Below, piece after piece: positions 1 through 11,002 of a DNA stretch of 64,000 nt. Origin of the DNA: Castor canadensis (Eukaryota > Chordata > Mammalia > Rodentia > Castoridae); contig NC_133387.1 of the NCBI RefSeq assembly GCF_047511655.1, forward strand, positions 20,764,353 to 20,828,352, read 5' to 3'. Within the stretch, counting starts at the first letter, position 1, and each line of letters begins with the position of its first letter. Made by a program: the position numbers and the translations under genes. The notes under the pieces are model-generated. The model did not search any database and was not told the origin of the DNA. It saw nothing but the letters and a program-made list of their open reading frames with translations.

Positions 1-170
1 GGGTGCTCCCTGCATGTTACTGCCTGACTGGTTGAGACATCCATAAAATGTTATAAAATGACAAGAACAAAAGAGTATAGCCTTTTGTGCTGACCTTGAA
101 AAACATGCCATGAAGCACAGGTGAAAACAGTTTAACATTCCTTGAATAGTTCACTAATTCAAATCCAAGT
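1..170. other. LRGUK intron 2 sequence, left window edge
   Basis: Unique-looking sequence downstream of the LRGUK exon at 1643-1750. No exon or repeat is recognised before the target-site copy of the L1 insertion. Confidence 0.5.
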
Positions 171-180
171 CAGACATTCT

Positions 181-863
181 TTTTTTTTTTTTTTTTTCAT
201 TTTTCTTTTATTATTCATATGTGCATACAAGGCTTGGTTTGTTTCTCCCCCCTGCCCCCACCCCCTCCCTTACCACCCACTCCACCCCCTCCCGCTCCCC
301 CCCTCAATACCCAGCAGAAACTATTTTGCCCTTATCTCTAATTTTGTTGTAGAGAGAGTATAAGCAATAATAGGAAGGAACAAGGGGTTTTGCTGGTTGA
401 GATAAGGATAGCTATACAGGGCATTGACTCACATTGATTTCCTGTGCGTGGGTGTTACCTTCTAGGTTAATTCTTTTTAATCTAACCTTTTCTCTAGTTC
501 CTGGTCCCCTTTTCCTATTGGCCTCAGTTGCTTTAAGGTATCTGCTTTAGTTTCTCTGCATTAAGGGCAACAAATGCTAGCTAGTTTTTTAGGTGTCTTA
601 CCTATCCTCACCCCTCCCTTGTGTGCTCTCGCTTTTATCATGTGCTCATAGTCCAATCCCCTTGTTGTGTTTGCCCTTGATCTAATGTCCACATATGAGG
701 GAGAACATACGATTTTTGGTCTTTTGAGCCAGGCTAACCTCACTCAGAATGATGTTCTCCAATTCCATCCATTTACCAGCGAATGATAACATTTCGTTCT
801 TCTTCATGGCTGCATAAAATTCCATTGTGTATAGATACCACATTTTCTTAATCCATTCCAAGA
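181..863 (-). mobile_element. 5'-truncated LINE-1, 3' UTR and ORF2 C-terminus
   Basis: Read on the minus strand, this is the last part of L1 ORF2 (its stop lies near 682; the C-terminal block has Tyr-Thr-Met-Glu-Phe and Met-Glu-Leu-Glu-Asn-Ile runs), then a 3' UTR with a G-rich tract (C-rich on the plus strand, 243-305) and a poly(A) tail seen as the T run at 181-198. The same sequence occurs at 19300-20295, 28381-29060 and 56142-56966, which defines one L1 family. A target-site duplication flanks it: CAGACATTCT at 171-180 and again at 864-873. Sequence just before each copy also matches, extending the repeat to about 17 bp with one mismatch. It lies in LRGUK intron 2 in the sense orientation. 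Confidence 0.93.
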
Positions 864-873
864 CAGACATTCT

Positions 874-1642
874 TGCAATGAGCTAGCCAAGTCACGAATG
901 AGGCAAGTCATGGTGTTATAGTAAAATTTCAGTGTGCTTTTTCACTTATGTAACTACATTTACTCTGGGGATCTAGAAGGAATATTTAATGCTTTACAAT
1001 CTAAGGAAGCAAAAAGAGTTCAGTTACTTTTCTAGAACTACTGGGAAGCAAAAGAAGGTGGACTCTGAGCAGTCTGCTCTTAAGCCTCTTTTATGATAAA
1101 ATTGGAACCAAGATTTTGTGCTACTCTATGACTAAGATTGAAATCTTGAAAATTGATAAATAACAATAGATTTATTTTTTCTTCAGTGACAGCTAATTTT
1201 TGGAAAGTAAAATACAGCTCAAAGCTACTTACTTCTTCACATACTTCAAGGGGAAAGTCAGTACCAATTTATCTTGGATTCAGATATAAATTTTAGTGCT
1301 TCTTTCACTGATCAGAGAGAAAATTCTTAAAGGTTTTTGACTGGTTTTACAGAATCAAATTCAACCTCCTGGAAGCAAAGCATTGATTACTATAATATAG
1401 ACTACAGATGAAGGAAATAGAGTGTGAACAGAATGGAAACAGGAATTTGGGGGGCTGATTACTGTATTAGCCAGTGCTCTCTGAAGTCTAATATTTATAT
1501 AAAGCTCTCTAGTCACTAGTCTCCATCAAATGCAAGGCCCTGAGGTTTGCTGCCACTACAAAAGTAATGAGTACCAAAGGAAACAGACACAGTCTGGCCA
1601 ATTCAAGATATAGCCGGCCAATGGTGAACAAGTAATACTCAC
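874..1642. other. LRGUK intron 2, no recognised feature
   Basis: AT-rich intronic sequence between the L1 insertion and the donor site of exon 2. I see no exon, repeat family or strong motif in it. Confidence 0.5.
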
Positions 1643-1750
1643 TGATAAATTTAGGTTGAGGTAGACTTGCTCAGTCCCAGGGCCTGAGCGCCCCAATTTA
1701 TGGAGTGCCTCAGCCACAGCCTCTTCTCTCAGGACTCCATCAAATTCCTC
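1643..1750 (-). CDS. LRGUK: LRGUK coding exon 2 (partial gene)
   Basis: This is a 108-bp internal exon encoding exactly 36 residues in phase 0. It begins Glu-Glu-Phe-Asp-Gly-Val-Leu, has an amphipathic stretch (EEAVAEALHKLG) and ends Gln-Val-Tyr-Leu-Asn-Leu-Asn-Leu-Ser, the beginning of the leucine-rich-repeat region. On the minus strand the acceptor is a pyrimidine/CAG boundary at 1753-1751 and the donor is GTGAGT at 1642-1637. I recognise the peptide as LRGUK (leucine-rich repeat and guanylate kinase domain protein). From family knowledge, LRGUK acts in developing sperm, in manchette and basal-body function and axoneme growth. The exon joins in frame to the exon at 7092-7367, giving Asn-Val-Glu followed by Glu-Glu-Phe. 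The LRR and guanylate-kinase-like exons lie beyond the left edge. Confidence is helped by EXOC4 lying upstream on the same strand, as on human 7q33. Confidence 0.85.
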
Positions 1751-1924
1751 CTGCAAAACAAAACAAAACAGAGAAGTGAACAAAGAAAGGACTCCCATTA
1801 GGAAGTTAATGTTTTTATTGCCACTGATTTTTCAGGTGGCCACTTGTATTAGGTATTCGAAACTGGGTGAACACAGTGGTTACAGAAACATCAGTATTAC
1901 TTGCAACTGCTACCACTGATTGAA

Positions 1925-2095
1925 TGCTTCTCCATTCCAGGCACCGTGTACAAGCTCTCAATGAATCAACTCATTAATCCTTCTGACAGCCCTGAGGTAG
2001 GTATTCTTATCTCCATTTTACAGATGAAGAAACTAAGGCTTAGAGGTTACCCTGCTTAAAACTACATAGACAATATGTGATAGAGTGTAAAGCAT
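1925..2095 (+). repeat. MIR SINE remnant
   Basis: It carries the diverged MIR core order: a 'gcaccgtgtacaagc' block, 'tcaactcattaatcc', a 'gaggtaggta' block, then 'attttacagatgaagaaac'. Ancient and degraded. Confidence 0.8.
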
Positions 2096-2684
2096 GAATG
2101 AAAACCCACATGTGTCTGACCTCAGGGCAATTCCACATTCAACTACTTACCCATGTCCAAAGGAAGGCTACATCAAATAAAGGCAATTATTTCTCTAAAA
2201 CTGGTATTCTTGTTGGAGAAAACAGGCCCTCAGTTTAATTCCTACTGGCTAATTTTGCTAGATTCCTATAATTTACAAGACTTATTAAAAGAATGATAAT
2301 CATTTCCATAAGGAGGTTGGTTCTTCTTGGTCTATAGATATCCCATGAACCAACAGTAGCCTGACATGCCCTTTCCCTAATAATAACAGACAGAAGACAG
2401 TCAGTTTGTACTCTTTCAACTCCACAATGACCAGCACATTAACACTGACATCAGCATGATGGTAGCAAGTACAGTAATCATATCAGTCACCACTGATAAG
2501 CATATGAGTCATAATGGCAAAATATTCTCTTTCCAGGACTTCTGTATCAATCCAACACCAGTATTGCAGCTCAGGCCATTGGTACTGAGGATATAAGTAA
2601 GTAGGCTGGTGCTACTCTAACAATTTCTTTCCCTAGACAATTTCCACTAGCACAGGGAACATTGTCAGCATGGGGCTAGCACAA

Positions 2685-2795
2685 AAACTTTGGGCAGACT
2701 TGGTTTGAACCTCAGCTCTGCCGTTTTGGATCTGTGACTTTGGGGAGGTAAATTTTTCTCTGAGCCTCATATCTTCATCTATAACTAGGAAATGT
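2685..2795 (-). repeat. MIR SINE remnant
   Basis: The reverse-complement MIR end is visible: 'ggtttgaacctcagctctg', 'ctgtgactttggg', then 'gagcctcatatcttcatct'. Confidence 0.7.
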
Positions 2796-2829
2796 TATTT
2801 TCTTTGAAGGAGTTCTAGACACACCATTC

Positions 2830-3310
2830 TAAAATATGCTGCTTTGGTGTACTGATTGCTTTGAACTGAAGACACTTGAAAAACAGCAAATGTAAGGAAA
2901 GGCTTTCTCTGAACTCCTTTTATCTACTGAAAGACAGATCCTCCAAAAGGAAATGAATTGTCATAAATCCCCTCCCTGGGAGTTTCATCAACCAGCCAGG
3001 TTGACCCTTATCATAGTAGAGAAGAGTGGTTGACTCTACACGCAGACAAACTTTGCCACAAACTATCATCTTTCTAAGACGCTACTTTCCCCTAAGTAGC
3101 CTACATCCCTTCCCCCTTTCCCTGTTAACATGGTAAAGCTCTCTAATCTCACTGTTTCATGGGGAGAGGGCGAGTATTCACACATGTAACTTTTTTCCTG
3201 CAATGCCGCATGCGTATAATAGTAAAAATTAATAAATATGTATACTTCTTTCCATGTTAATTGCCTGCTTTCAGTTTATTTGACAGACCCTGCTATTAAA
3301 GCTGTATAGG
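2830..3310 (+). repeat. possible ancient LTR-type dispersed repeat
   Basis: It has the look of an old LTR: 'ggctttctctgaactcc', a long middle part, a stretch with 'aattaataaatatg' containing AATAAA, and 'tttgacagaccctgc'. I recognise the style of a common mammalian interspersed repeat but cannot name the family, and the borders are uncertain. Confidence 0.4.
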
Positions 3311-3319
3311 TAGAATCTT

Positions 3320-4689
3320 CCCTCCCTATATTGTCTTTTAGTGTTTTAGAAAGAATAAAAAATAATGTCTATAAAGCTCTTAGCACAACACCAAAGTGCT
3401 TCCAATAAGTGAGAGTTACTGTGCTCTGATGATATTAGAAATTCCACATCTGACTGTTTCACTCATTCACACAATCAGCCTGTTCATAGAATAGGAAATA
3501 TCTTTACTTTTCTAAAGTTAGGAATGGAGGTGGAAGAGCATTCCCTTCCCTTCCAAATTTTCCATCTATACATCTGAAGTTCACTTATGCCACCCAACCC
3601 CATTTCCTAGAAATAAGAAGACATTCCATCCTTACTTATAGTGGGCATGCCTGATTTCTAACATAGCTACTGACAGGGAGTCAGGCCACACTGTCAGCAT
3701 TTTCCCAGATCCCCAAGGCAAGACTCCATACAGCAAGCCCCTCCTGCCTCCCTTGAAGTTCCTGTCATTTGGCAGTATTGTCGCCTTCAAATAAGCAAAG
3801 TGAATGAGAACTTTTCAGGCTTCTTCCCACTTAACCAATTGGCAGCAGAACACATTTCCATGTTCTTGAGACTCTTTCTTGCCCTGCCTCCCCACCAGAC
3901 AGCTCTTCTTTCTTCTCTTACTTTTCTGACCAGTTCTTCCCAGTTTCCTTCCCTGATTCTTCTTCATCTGCTGCCACTGAAATACCTGTACCCTTATGGC
4001 TCTGTTCTTGGTCTTCCCCCTTCCCTGTTCTTCCTGGCTGACTTCATAGGCTCCAATGCTAATGATCTCTAGGTTTCCCACGCTGAGACCCCTTTCCTTA
4101 TTTCCAGGCAAATGGTTTCTATAGCCAATTCCTTAACGCACAGCAACATCTGTCCGTGGTTCCTATCAGAGATAATAACGTAAGACTCTCCTTCCCCTGT
4201 CCATGGCATAGGCCTGTCATCCTAGATTAATATTCAATTAGCAACTGTTCCATTCTAAATGTTTTTAAATGTTTATCTTTAGCTTCTTTTCCATTCCCAC
4301 TGTCACTGTCTTCAATCAGATTCTTTTTACTCCCCTCCTTTAGAAATTGATAGAACCTTTTCACAGTCTTATTTTCCTCCCATCTGACTCTTCCTGGCCA
4401 TCAGAGCAGCACCTGAAGTCCATGCTCCTGCCCAGCACAGTCTGGCTCCTACCTCGACTGCCTTTTCTGCTCTCACCTGTAACTCCTGAGCAGGAAAGGT
4501 TGCCATCTGCCTGCCCATACACCATTCCCCACCTAGACAAGAGCCTACTTCCCATGATCCTCGCAATCAAGGGGTCATCCATATGCATCTCTGTATATAT
4601 CACTACAAGTGCCGAATTGCTGATTTACTCACATTCTTTGACAGCAGGAACTGTGTATATCCTCAATCTTGTTCTCATCTTCTCCTATC
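3320..4689. other. intronic sequence without a recognised gene
   Basis: Mostly unique LRGUK intron sequence. The 3880-4120 part is pyrimidine-rich on the plus strand, which keeps short frames open on both strands. I see no splice-bounded exon. Confidence 0.45.
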
Positions 4690-4830
4690 ATCAGTGTTGC
4701 TATTATTTATTATATCTATAAATTTTTGAGAGCCTCCTCTTTACTAGACACTATATTAAGAACTTTAGTACAATCTCTCATTAAATTTGATGTTCATAAC
4801 TATCCCATCAGTAGCACATTAAGTTGCTGG
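4690..4830 (+). repeat. MIR SINE remnant
   Basis: A diverged MIR-like order: 'gcctcctctttactagacac', then 'tctcattaaatttgatgttc', then 'tatcccatcag'. Confidence 0.5.
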
Positions 4831-4974
4831 CACAGAATGATATTCATGAATCAGATTTGGGGATCAGACAGAGTCAAAGAGTGCTTCCTATACAGCAATC
4901 ATTCCATAAATTTGTTCAATGAAGTCTAATCAAAATTGCTTAATGAGCTGCAGTTAGCAGATAAAACATGTAAG

Positions 4975-5180
4975 TTACTATTTGTTTTAGTAACTTTATA
5001 GCAATATATTACACTAAGCATTTTACACAGAGGATCTCATTTAATTCTCACAATTCTCCACATTATGGATGCATCGTAGACACGTCAGTCAAGTAAACTG
5101 TTCGAGATCTCACAATTAACAGGCAGAACCAAGTCTCAACTACAAATCTTTCATTCCAAAGACAGCGCTTTTAACAATTG
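4975..5180 (+). repeat. MIR SINE remnant
   Basis: MIR-like blocks in order: 'acactaagcattttacaca', 'atctcatttaattctcac', and a 3' part resembling 'acaggcagaaccaagtctc'. Ancient. Confidence 0.6.
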
Positions 5181-5189
5181 GTCTATACT

Positions 5190-6880
5190 AACTCCCTCAA
5201 ATTCATTAAGGCTTCTGAAGTTTGAGGCTAACTGCACTGTAGGCACTCAGTAATCATTATGACCATCAAACTCTTAACCAGGCTAAGACATGGAAAATAA
5301 ATCACTAAACATGAATGTCCAAATTTTTTTAAACTTCTCAGTTTATTCAGCATATTAAAACTTAATACTATGAAAAGCTAAAATATTGTTTAAATAATAT
5401 TAATATTTTGAATGTGAATGGAAGAAATAATGAACTTTTTCTACACACATCCTACCAGCCAGAAAGGAATCTCTAATTCAAGCCAACCCTTCTATGGTTT
5501 GCTAATGGCTTACTGAAGACAGATTAACAATGATACTAATGAACTCCGTAGCCAAAGAGCATGTGTTAATTAGAATAATAACATATACTGGTGGTTCATT
5601 TGTGAATTCCTCTGGGTGGAATCTGGTGGAAACCATATAAACATTTCAGAGTTGCAAAAACACTGCTACAGTTTTGTGATAGTCACTGTTAAAAACAGTA
5701 AAGTAACTCAACAAATGATGAACAAAATAAGTAGTAACTTTCTATGGCCAACTTTAAGCAAAATTAGAGTGTAGACAAGGAATGAAAAAATGAAGGATGA
5801 GGGTGGGAACAAAAGTGGGCTAAATGTTGGAAGTGAACAAAAAACATTAGAAAAGAAGAGGAACCCAAGTATAGGAGAGTGGAAGTAGTTAATAGTAGAA
5901 GCAGAGTAACAAAAGATGTTGCAAGTTAGAAAGAGGGGAATAAGGCAGCCAGAAAAGGAGCTTGTGAAAGAAACAGACATAACAAACAGCATATCATGTT
6001 TGGCTTCAAGGAAGAAAGGTGACTAGGAAAAGACACAAAGATGCCAAGAGGTAAGGCCAGTGAATACACAGAACAGGGGGATATTAAAACATTTTATTTC
6101 CACCTGTTATATCTACTTCTGAAAAAAATTTGAAACAATTTATATTTCTAAGGAAGAGGAAAGGGAAGAGAAAAACCTAATATAAAGGAAACTGTGAGAT
6201 TAAGACAAATATTGATTCTGAGCTTCCTGGTAGCCAACAAAGAGGAAAACTTAACTGTGTATTGAAAAGGAACAGATCAACTTATGGTTTTGAAAGAAGG
6301 TAAACAATGTATTAGAAGCTAAAAGAAGGAAGTGATGCAATGAGAAATGGAAAGGGAATAAGAGGAAAGGACTGCAAAGGAACAGGAAGATAGTAAGTGT
6401 GAAAAAGAAGTGGACTTGGGGTGGTGGACTGAGGTTAGAGGAAGTATTGCAGAAAATTGGAAATTCGTATTAATGTGAAAGGTGAAGCCACCATCCCAAG
6501 TAGCACAAGTGGGAATGTTGGGAACACTCCTGACATCCTGAAATATTCCTGCAGTGAACTTGCAGTTTGAACATTCTGTTGCTCCCTTCTGGAGTGTGTC
6601 TGCGTTGCTTACCTAAGGCATATATGAAACTTAAGTCATTCGGTCTTTGAGGGAACACTTAGATTATTCAAGAGAGTAATTTTCCCCCTGGAAGAAGGAG
6701 AATGAAGACAGGTGCTGGGGGATGCCAAAGACAAACTCTGCCTATTGACTATAAGGTAATAATTGTATCAAAATGTAATTTTGAAGACCTTAAGGCCCTA
6801 ACTCCCATATAAATACACAGATACTTTTCCTAACGATGCTGTGTATCGTTAAGTTAGTGAACCAGAAAGGAGGTATTTGG
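5190..6880. other. LRGUK intron 1, purine-skewed stretch
   Basis: No gene or named repeat is recognised. From about 5750 to 6470 the plus strand is dominated by A and G with many GGAA/GAAA runs, so the transcribed RNA of LRGUK would be pyrimidine-rich there. From about 6896 the sequence turns sharply GC-rich at the start of the CpG island. Confidence 0.5.
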
Positions 6881-7091
6881 ACATACTAAAGGCAGGAGGT
6901 GAAGAAACGCGGCACAGAAATTGGCTGCAAAAAGGGGGCCTCGGAGCCCTCAGGAAGGGGCGCCGGGGCGAGGGTTCACCCTGGGTGGGAGTCCAGTGGG
7001 GGAAGGAGGGCCCGGCGAGCCCCCGTTGGGGCAGCAGGGCCAACGGCTGGAACGGGGAAGCCAGGGAGTGAGGGGGAAGGGGAAAGCACAC

Positions 7092-7367
7092 CTCCACGTT
7101 CAGCATTTCGGACTCTGAGGACTCTGAGGATTCCAAGTCGCCTCCGTGCGCGTCCCAGTCCTGGTGGCGGTGAATGAGCTGCTGGAGCAGGTAGGAGGAG
7201 GCTTTGCTGAAGCTGCCTTTTGCCCTCGGCCCCATGGGACTAGACCAATAGTGACGCTCTTTATCTGAGCGCCACTGCATCGGCTGGGTTGCAGAACGTG
7301 GGATGTACAACCCTTTCTGGAGACAAAACATTCTCCATCTCTGGAGACCTTTTTCGGGGGCTGCCAT
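7092..7367 (-). CDS. LRGUK: LRGUK coding exon 1 with start codon
   Basis: It encodes 92 residues from ATG at 7367-7365 to a GAG/GTGTGC donor at 7092/7091. The product starts Met-Ala-Ala-Pro-Glu, is basic and aromatic in the first 60 residues, and ends in an acidic serine-rich tail (residues 76-92, with Glu-Ser-Ser repeats) before Asn-Val-Glu. The start was chosen because the context is strong (A at -3, G at +4), it lies inside the CpG island, and the exon then joins the next one in frame with no phase shift. The frame stays open upstream to about 7685 with an ATG there, so a longer N-terminus cannot be excluded from sequence alone. No known domain lies in this part; the LRR region begins in exon 2 and the guanylate-kinase domain is far downstream. 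Confidence 0.8.
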
Positions 7368-7380
7368 CTTGTTTAGCGGG

Positions 7381-7394
7381 GTTGCCCAGGAGAC
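7381..7394. promoter_or_regulatory. candidate RFX X-box
   Basis: GTTGCCCAGGAGAC is an imperfect palindrome of two RFX-type half-sites (GTTGCC and, reversed, GTCTCC) separated by two bases. It lies 14 bp upstream of the LRGUK ATG. X-boxes are typical of promoters of ciliary and flagellar genes; that it functions here is inference. Confidence 0.45.
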
Positions 7395-7426
7395 TGGCTC
7401 CTGGGGAGGTGGCGCCGCAAGGGACA

Positions 7427-7440
7427 TTGGGAGCTGTAGT
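7427..7440 (-). promoter_or_regulatory. candidate ZNF143/THAP11 (SBS-type) site
   Basis: On the minus strand the sequence reads ACTACAGCTCCCAA, close to the ACTACAnnTCCCA core of the ZNF143/THAP11 promoter element. It is about 60 bp upstream of the LRGUK start codon, the usual distance range for this motif in CpG promoters. Confidence 0.5.
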
Positions 7441-7740
7441 CCCGCTCCTCCGCGCGTGCTCGCCGTCCGTCGGCGCCGCTGCAGGTGCACGGTGTTGCCT
7501 CTCTTTTTTTTGTCTGCTTCTGTGATTTTTCTCTCTTTAGTCAGTGCAGTCGCTTGCTTTGTTCCCACTTGCTTGTCTGTCTCATTTTCATCTCTTTTCT
7601 CCATTCCCTTTTCTTTGGCTCCAGCTGTCTTTTTCCCTACCTCGAGGCCCTTCTTGGAGGTTTTTTGCATCCCGCACTTGATCACACGTGCACCTCGCGC
7701 CCCGCTTTATTCACTAAGGGATTTTTCCGCAGAGTCGTGC

Positions 7741-8734
7741 TGTGGAAGGGTTTGATGTCCCTAATGCTGGCTGTCTGAAGGCTAGGAACACTGGAATCTA
7801 ACGGTGCAGAGCGTGCTGCGAGATAAGGGTGTGCATAAATGACATAGAAGGCATGGCTCCTGTCTGTATGATTTAATTGTGGATAATAAAAAGGAACTAC
7901 CTGACGACTTCTGAGAGCTAATTTGCAATTAATTTACATTCCTCCCCCTCCCCAATTGATAAGCCTTGTCCTTGGGGAGAAAAACTGGCAATTCGGGGGT
8001 GGGGGAAGAGAGGAAGGATGTCAAATTGACACTGTATCTGAAAGCCTCTGAAAAGCTATTAGCATCCCATAAATAATTGTATTAGTCAAGTGACCTGCAT
8101 TGGTAATTATGTTCATCTTGTTGCATAGGTTTGCTTTACAGTTTTATAAAATACTCTTGCAAGATTACAAAGCATGATTTTATGCTAGTTTGATTTTATG
8201 TGACCCAAAACTCCATAGCCTTAAGCTCCTCAAAGTAGACACTCCATAGAAAAGCAGAATGAAAATTACAGTGACTATTATTGCCATAGCAATGACAATA
8301 GAAATCCTCACAGAGAAGTCACCCTCATCCTTCTGGCCTTACAGGGCCTTTTCTCCACGCTTCAGTGAGAGCAGTTGCAAATACAAAATGATCTTGTCAA
8401 TGACTGTCAGGGGAGAAGGAGAAAAACTCCTTATGGACACCATCCATTCACTATTATCTTTCTCAGTGCTTGAGGGACCGTTAAAACTGACATAAAGCTT
8501 TCAGAATTACCTTCCTTCATTATCTTGCTAGTCATAAATGTAAAGGCTGCAATGAAAGTATCTCTTTCTGCTAGGCTTGTCTTACTTCTTGTGTGTTTCT
8601 TTTTCCAGTAGGTAGAGATTCTTCCAAAAGACTTCTCCCCACCCTCATTCCCATAGGGCCTGGCTCCAACTAAATGGCATTAGGAAGGCTAGACTGCTTG
8701 CTGTCTCCCTGCAGAAAGTATAAAAATGTAAACC
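7741..8734. other. sequence upstream of the LRGUK promoter
   Basis: Non-coding sequence with no recognised gene or repeat. Composition returns to AT-rich immediately outside the CpG island. Confidence 0.45.
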
Positions 8735-8787
8735 ATGTGTGTGCGTATGCATGTGTGTGTGTGTATGTGTGTGTGTGTGTGTGTGTT
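8735..8787. repeat. (GT)n microsatellite
   Basis: An imperfect GT run with a few interruptions (GC, AT). It makes short open frames of Val-Cys or Thr-His repeats on the two strands that should not be taken as genes. Confidence 0.95.
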
Positions 8788-9400
8788 GGGGCAGACAAAG
8801 AGATCCCAGATTTCTGGGACCATGGAAGTGGAGTGTGGCAGGCAAAGGCTGGGATATGAACTCCCAGCAGATCAGGATCTTCTGTGATAGTTCTCAATCT
8901 TTATCACTCGGAAAGGAGAAAATACAGCAGTGGTACCATGACACTCAAGAGTGGCTCTCCTGTGAGGACATCCAAGACAGAAAGTTATGAGGGAAGAACC
9001 AAGGGAGTTTTGAGCTTAAGTTAGAAAGAAAGTGCCAACTAACTACCAACTTTGGCTAGTACCGACTCCTCCTCCTAACTTTTCTGTTTGTAACTGGCAT
9101 CTTCTCCCCATCTGGAGGCAGCCCTCTGATGTAAGACCTTACCTTATTGAGGGTGGGAAGAAAGGCAGGGTGGGCCCTCTGTTGTCTACATTTGAAAAGA
9201 GACCTGCTTAGGAATTGAACCCTGGGCAAGGCACAGAATGTGTCCTTTCCCCTCCGTGTACTTGCACAGTGAGATGGCAGCACTTTTTATTTGTTTGTTT
9301 GTGGAACACTATAATTTTATAGAATGCCATGAAATGGGGAGGAGGGAAGATAAGCAGTCAAAAGTATCACTGATCTAGTCATAACCATTGAAACACAACC
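8788..9400. other. intergenic sequence
   Basis: No gene or confident repeat is seen between the GT run and the MIR. Confidence 0.45.
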
Positions 9401-9404
9401 ACAC

Positions 9405-9560
9405 TAATGTTTATGAGTAATTACTATGTACCAGGCAACTTTCTAGGTACTTTATATATTTCGGCTCATTTAATCCATACAGGAATCCTATAAGGAAAGA
9501 CATATTATTATTTTCATATTACAGATGAGAAAAGAGAGAAAGGTCATATTCAGCCCATTG
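9405..9560 (+). repeat. MIR SINE
   Basis: Well preserved MIR core: 'actatgtaccaggcaac', 'ggctcatttaatccatac', then 'atattacagatgagaaa'. Confidence 0.88.
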
Positions 9561-10603
9561 TGTCAGACAGTGACAGGTTTTCCAGCCTACTTCCTTATCA
9601 GAACACTGTACTTCTACCAACTCTCTAGTAGAATTTTATGGGGGGGTGGTCCCTTAAATTTGAGATAATTTGATACATTAATTTAATGTCCTTTTATATT
9701 TTCTTATCCCTTTCTATGAAGAAGGGATGATTCTTCATAGGAAAAGAAGCTTATCATCTAACAAAAGCCTAGTGGATCTACAGAAGAATTACACAAATAA
9801 TTTGCTTTCAGTTATCATAAGGGCTAAAAGAGGAAAATACAGGAGTTGGGACGGTATCATCTTGGACGTTGATCCAATATGGCAAGGAGGGATCCTTCAA
9901 AATGGCATGCAAAATTTGTGCTTTGTAATGTGTATAAGGGAAGTTGAGAAAAGACAGTACAATAAAAAAGTAATTCATTTATTACCCTTGCAGAAATCAA
10001 CTGTATTCAGATTATTATTATCATACTTAATTGGACTAACAGGACCTGATACAGTCCAGGCAGGACTTTGAACCAAAGGTTATCTGTTCCAGCAGATATT
10101 AAAGATATTTTTGGGGGAGTGCCCCACTAATAGATAACCTGGATCAGATACTGGTACTGAAATCAAAGATAAAAATTGCAGTCTGGGAAAAGATCATCTT
10201 CAAAGCTTAGAGACAGGCAGAAAAGTCAAGCCAATGATGAATTTCTGCAAAGGAAGTGCAAGTATCAATTTGTGAATAAAATCTAAGCAAAAGGACTTCA
10301 TGGGGATTACTGAGAATTTCTAGCTCAGATTACTTTAGCCCACAGAAAACTGGATTCCATCAGGGAAGGCACAAAGACTAAGGATCAAAATGATTAAAAA
10401 GTTGAGAAAGGATGGGTTCAAATATTTTGGATGAAAAACTGAGGGCTTAAGGATGTTATACTGGGATACTCAGAAGATCAAAGACCAGGAGGAATTCAGG
10501 AAGAAATCACAGGAGTGCACTATGAAACAAGAGCTTAAGAGATACTAGGTTTAGTTTAATAACCAAAGCATTCCAATAGCACTGAATAATGAAAAGGGAA
10601 GGA
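9561..10603. other. intergenic sequence
   Basis: A stretch at 9727-10071 stays open for 114 codons from its first ATG, but it lacks a recognisable domain, splice sites or codon bias. I treat it as non-coding. Confidence 0.45.
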
Positions 10604-10735
10604 AGCTAGGCATGGTGGTTCATACCTGTAATCTCAGCACTTGGGAGAATGAGGCAGGAATATCATAACAACTTAGAAAGACCCTGTCTCAAAACCTAAA
10701 TAAATAAATAAAAATTTAAAACAAAAAGAAAAAGA
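10604..10735 (+). repeat. B1-type SINE monomer
   Basis: It starts 'agctaggcatggtggttc' with a Pol III A-box-like 5' end, followed by 'cctgtaatctcagcactt' and 'gaccctgtctcaaaa', then an AT-rich tail with TAAA repeats. Typical 7SL-derived B1/Alu-like element. Confidence 0.88.
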
Positions 10736-11002
10736 AGAGCAAATGAAAGACAGGGATGGAGTGGGCAAGAAATCCCATCATAGCCCACCCACTTTGGAAA
10801 TAGCTACATGCTTCATTCAGTTAAGAGCAAGCATGGAACAGTGGTACTTTGCAGTAGAACAAATCATGCAGGCTCTAATGGGACTCCCAGGTCACCATTA
10901 TCACCAACTGGTTACAACCTAGAAAGCCCTACTGTGTAGAGAGTTTGTTTCAGGCACTGTAGATACAAGAAAGGTTAAAGCCTTCTTGGTCCCTTTAGTA
11001 TA

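Larger units (their letters stand above)
1751..7091 (-). other. LRGUK: LRGUK intron 1
   Basis: A 5.3-kb intron between the two recognised LRGUK exons, with a GTGTGC donor at 7091-7086 and a CAG acceptor at 1753-1751. It contains several MIR fragments, a possible old LTR at about 2830-3310 and a purine-rich (plus-strand) stretch at 5750-6470. No additional coding exon was recognised. Confidence 0.75.
6896..7740. promoter_or_regulatory. LRGUK: CpG island over LRGUK exon 1
   Basis: CpG dinucleotides are frequent here and rare in the flanks; examples are 'gcgccggggcgagg', 'ctccgtgcgcgtcc' and 'cctccgcgcgtgctcgcc'. The island spans the first coding exon and the presumed start site on the minus strand. 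I see no good TATA box, which fits a CpG-type promoter. A CACGTG E-box lies at 7685-7690. Confidence 0.8.

Noticed and set aside
4347-4721. 124-codon plus-strand frame in LRGUK intron 1
   Set aside because: It lies in pyrimidine-rich non-coding sequence; the peptide is low-complexity in places and unrecognised.
7368-7685. N-terminal extension of LRGUK from an upstream ATG at 7685
   Set aside because: The frame is open, but the Lys-rich peptide is unlike a conserved N-terminus, and the ATG at 7367 has a strong context close to the promoter motifs.
7289-7778. Plus-strand frames of up to 150 codons over the CpG island
   Set aside because: They are shadows opposite LRGUK exon 1 and its upstream region. 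No recognised protein, and GC-rich sequence keeps frames open.
9727-10071. 114-codon frame in intergenic sequence
   Set aside because: No domain, no splice signals, no similarity that I recognise.
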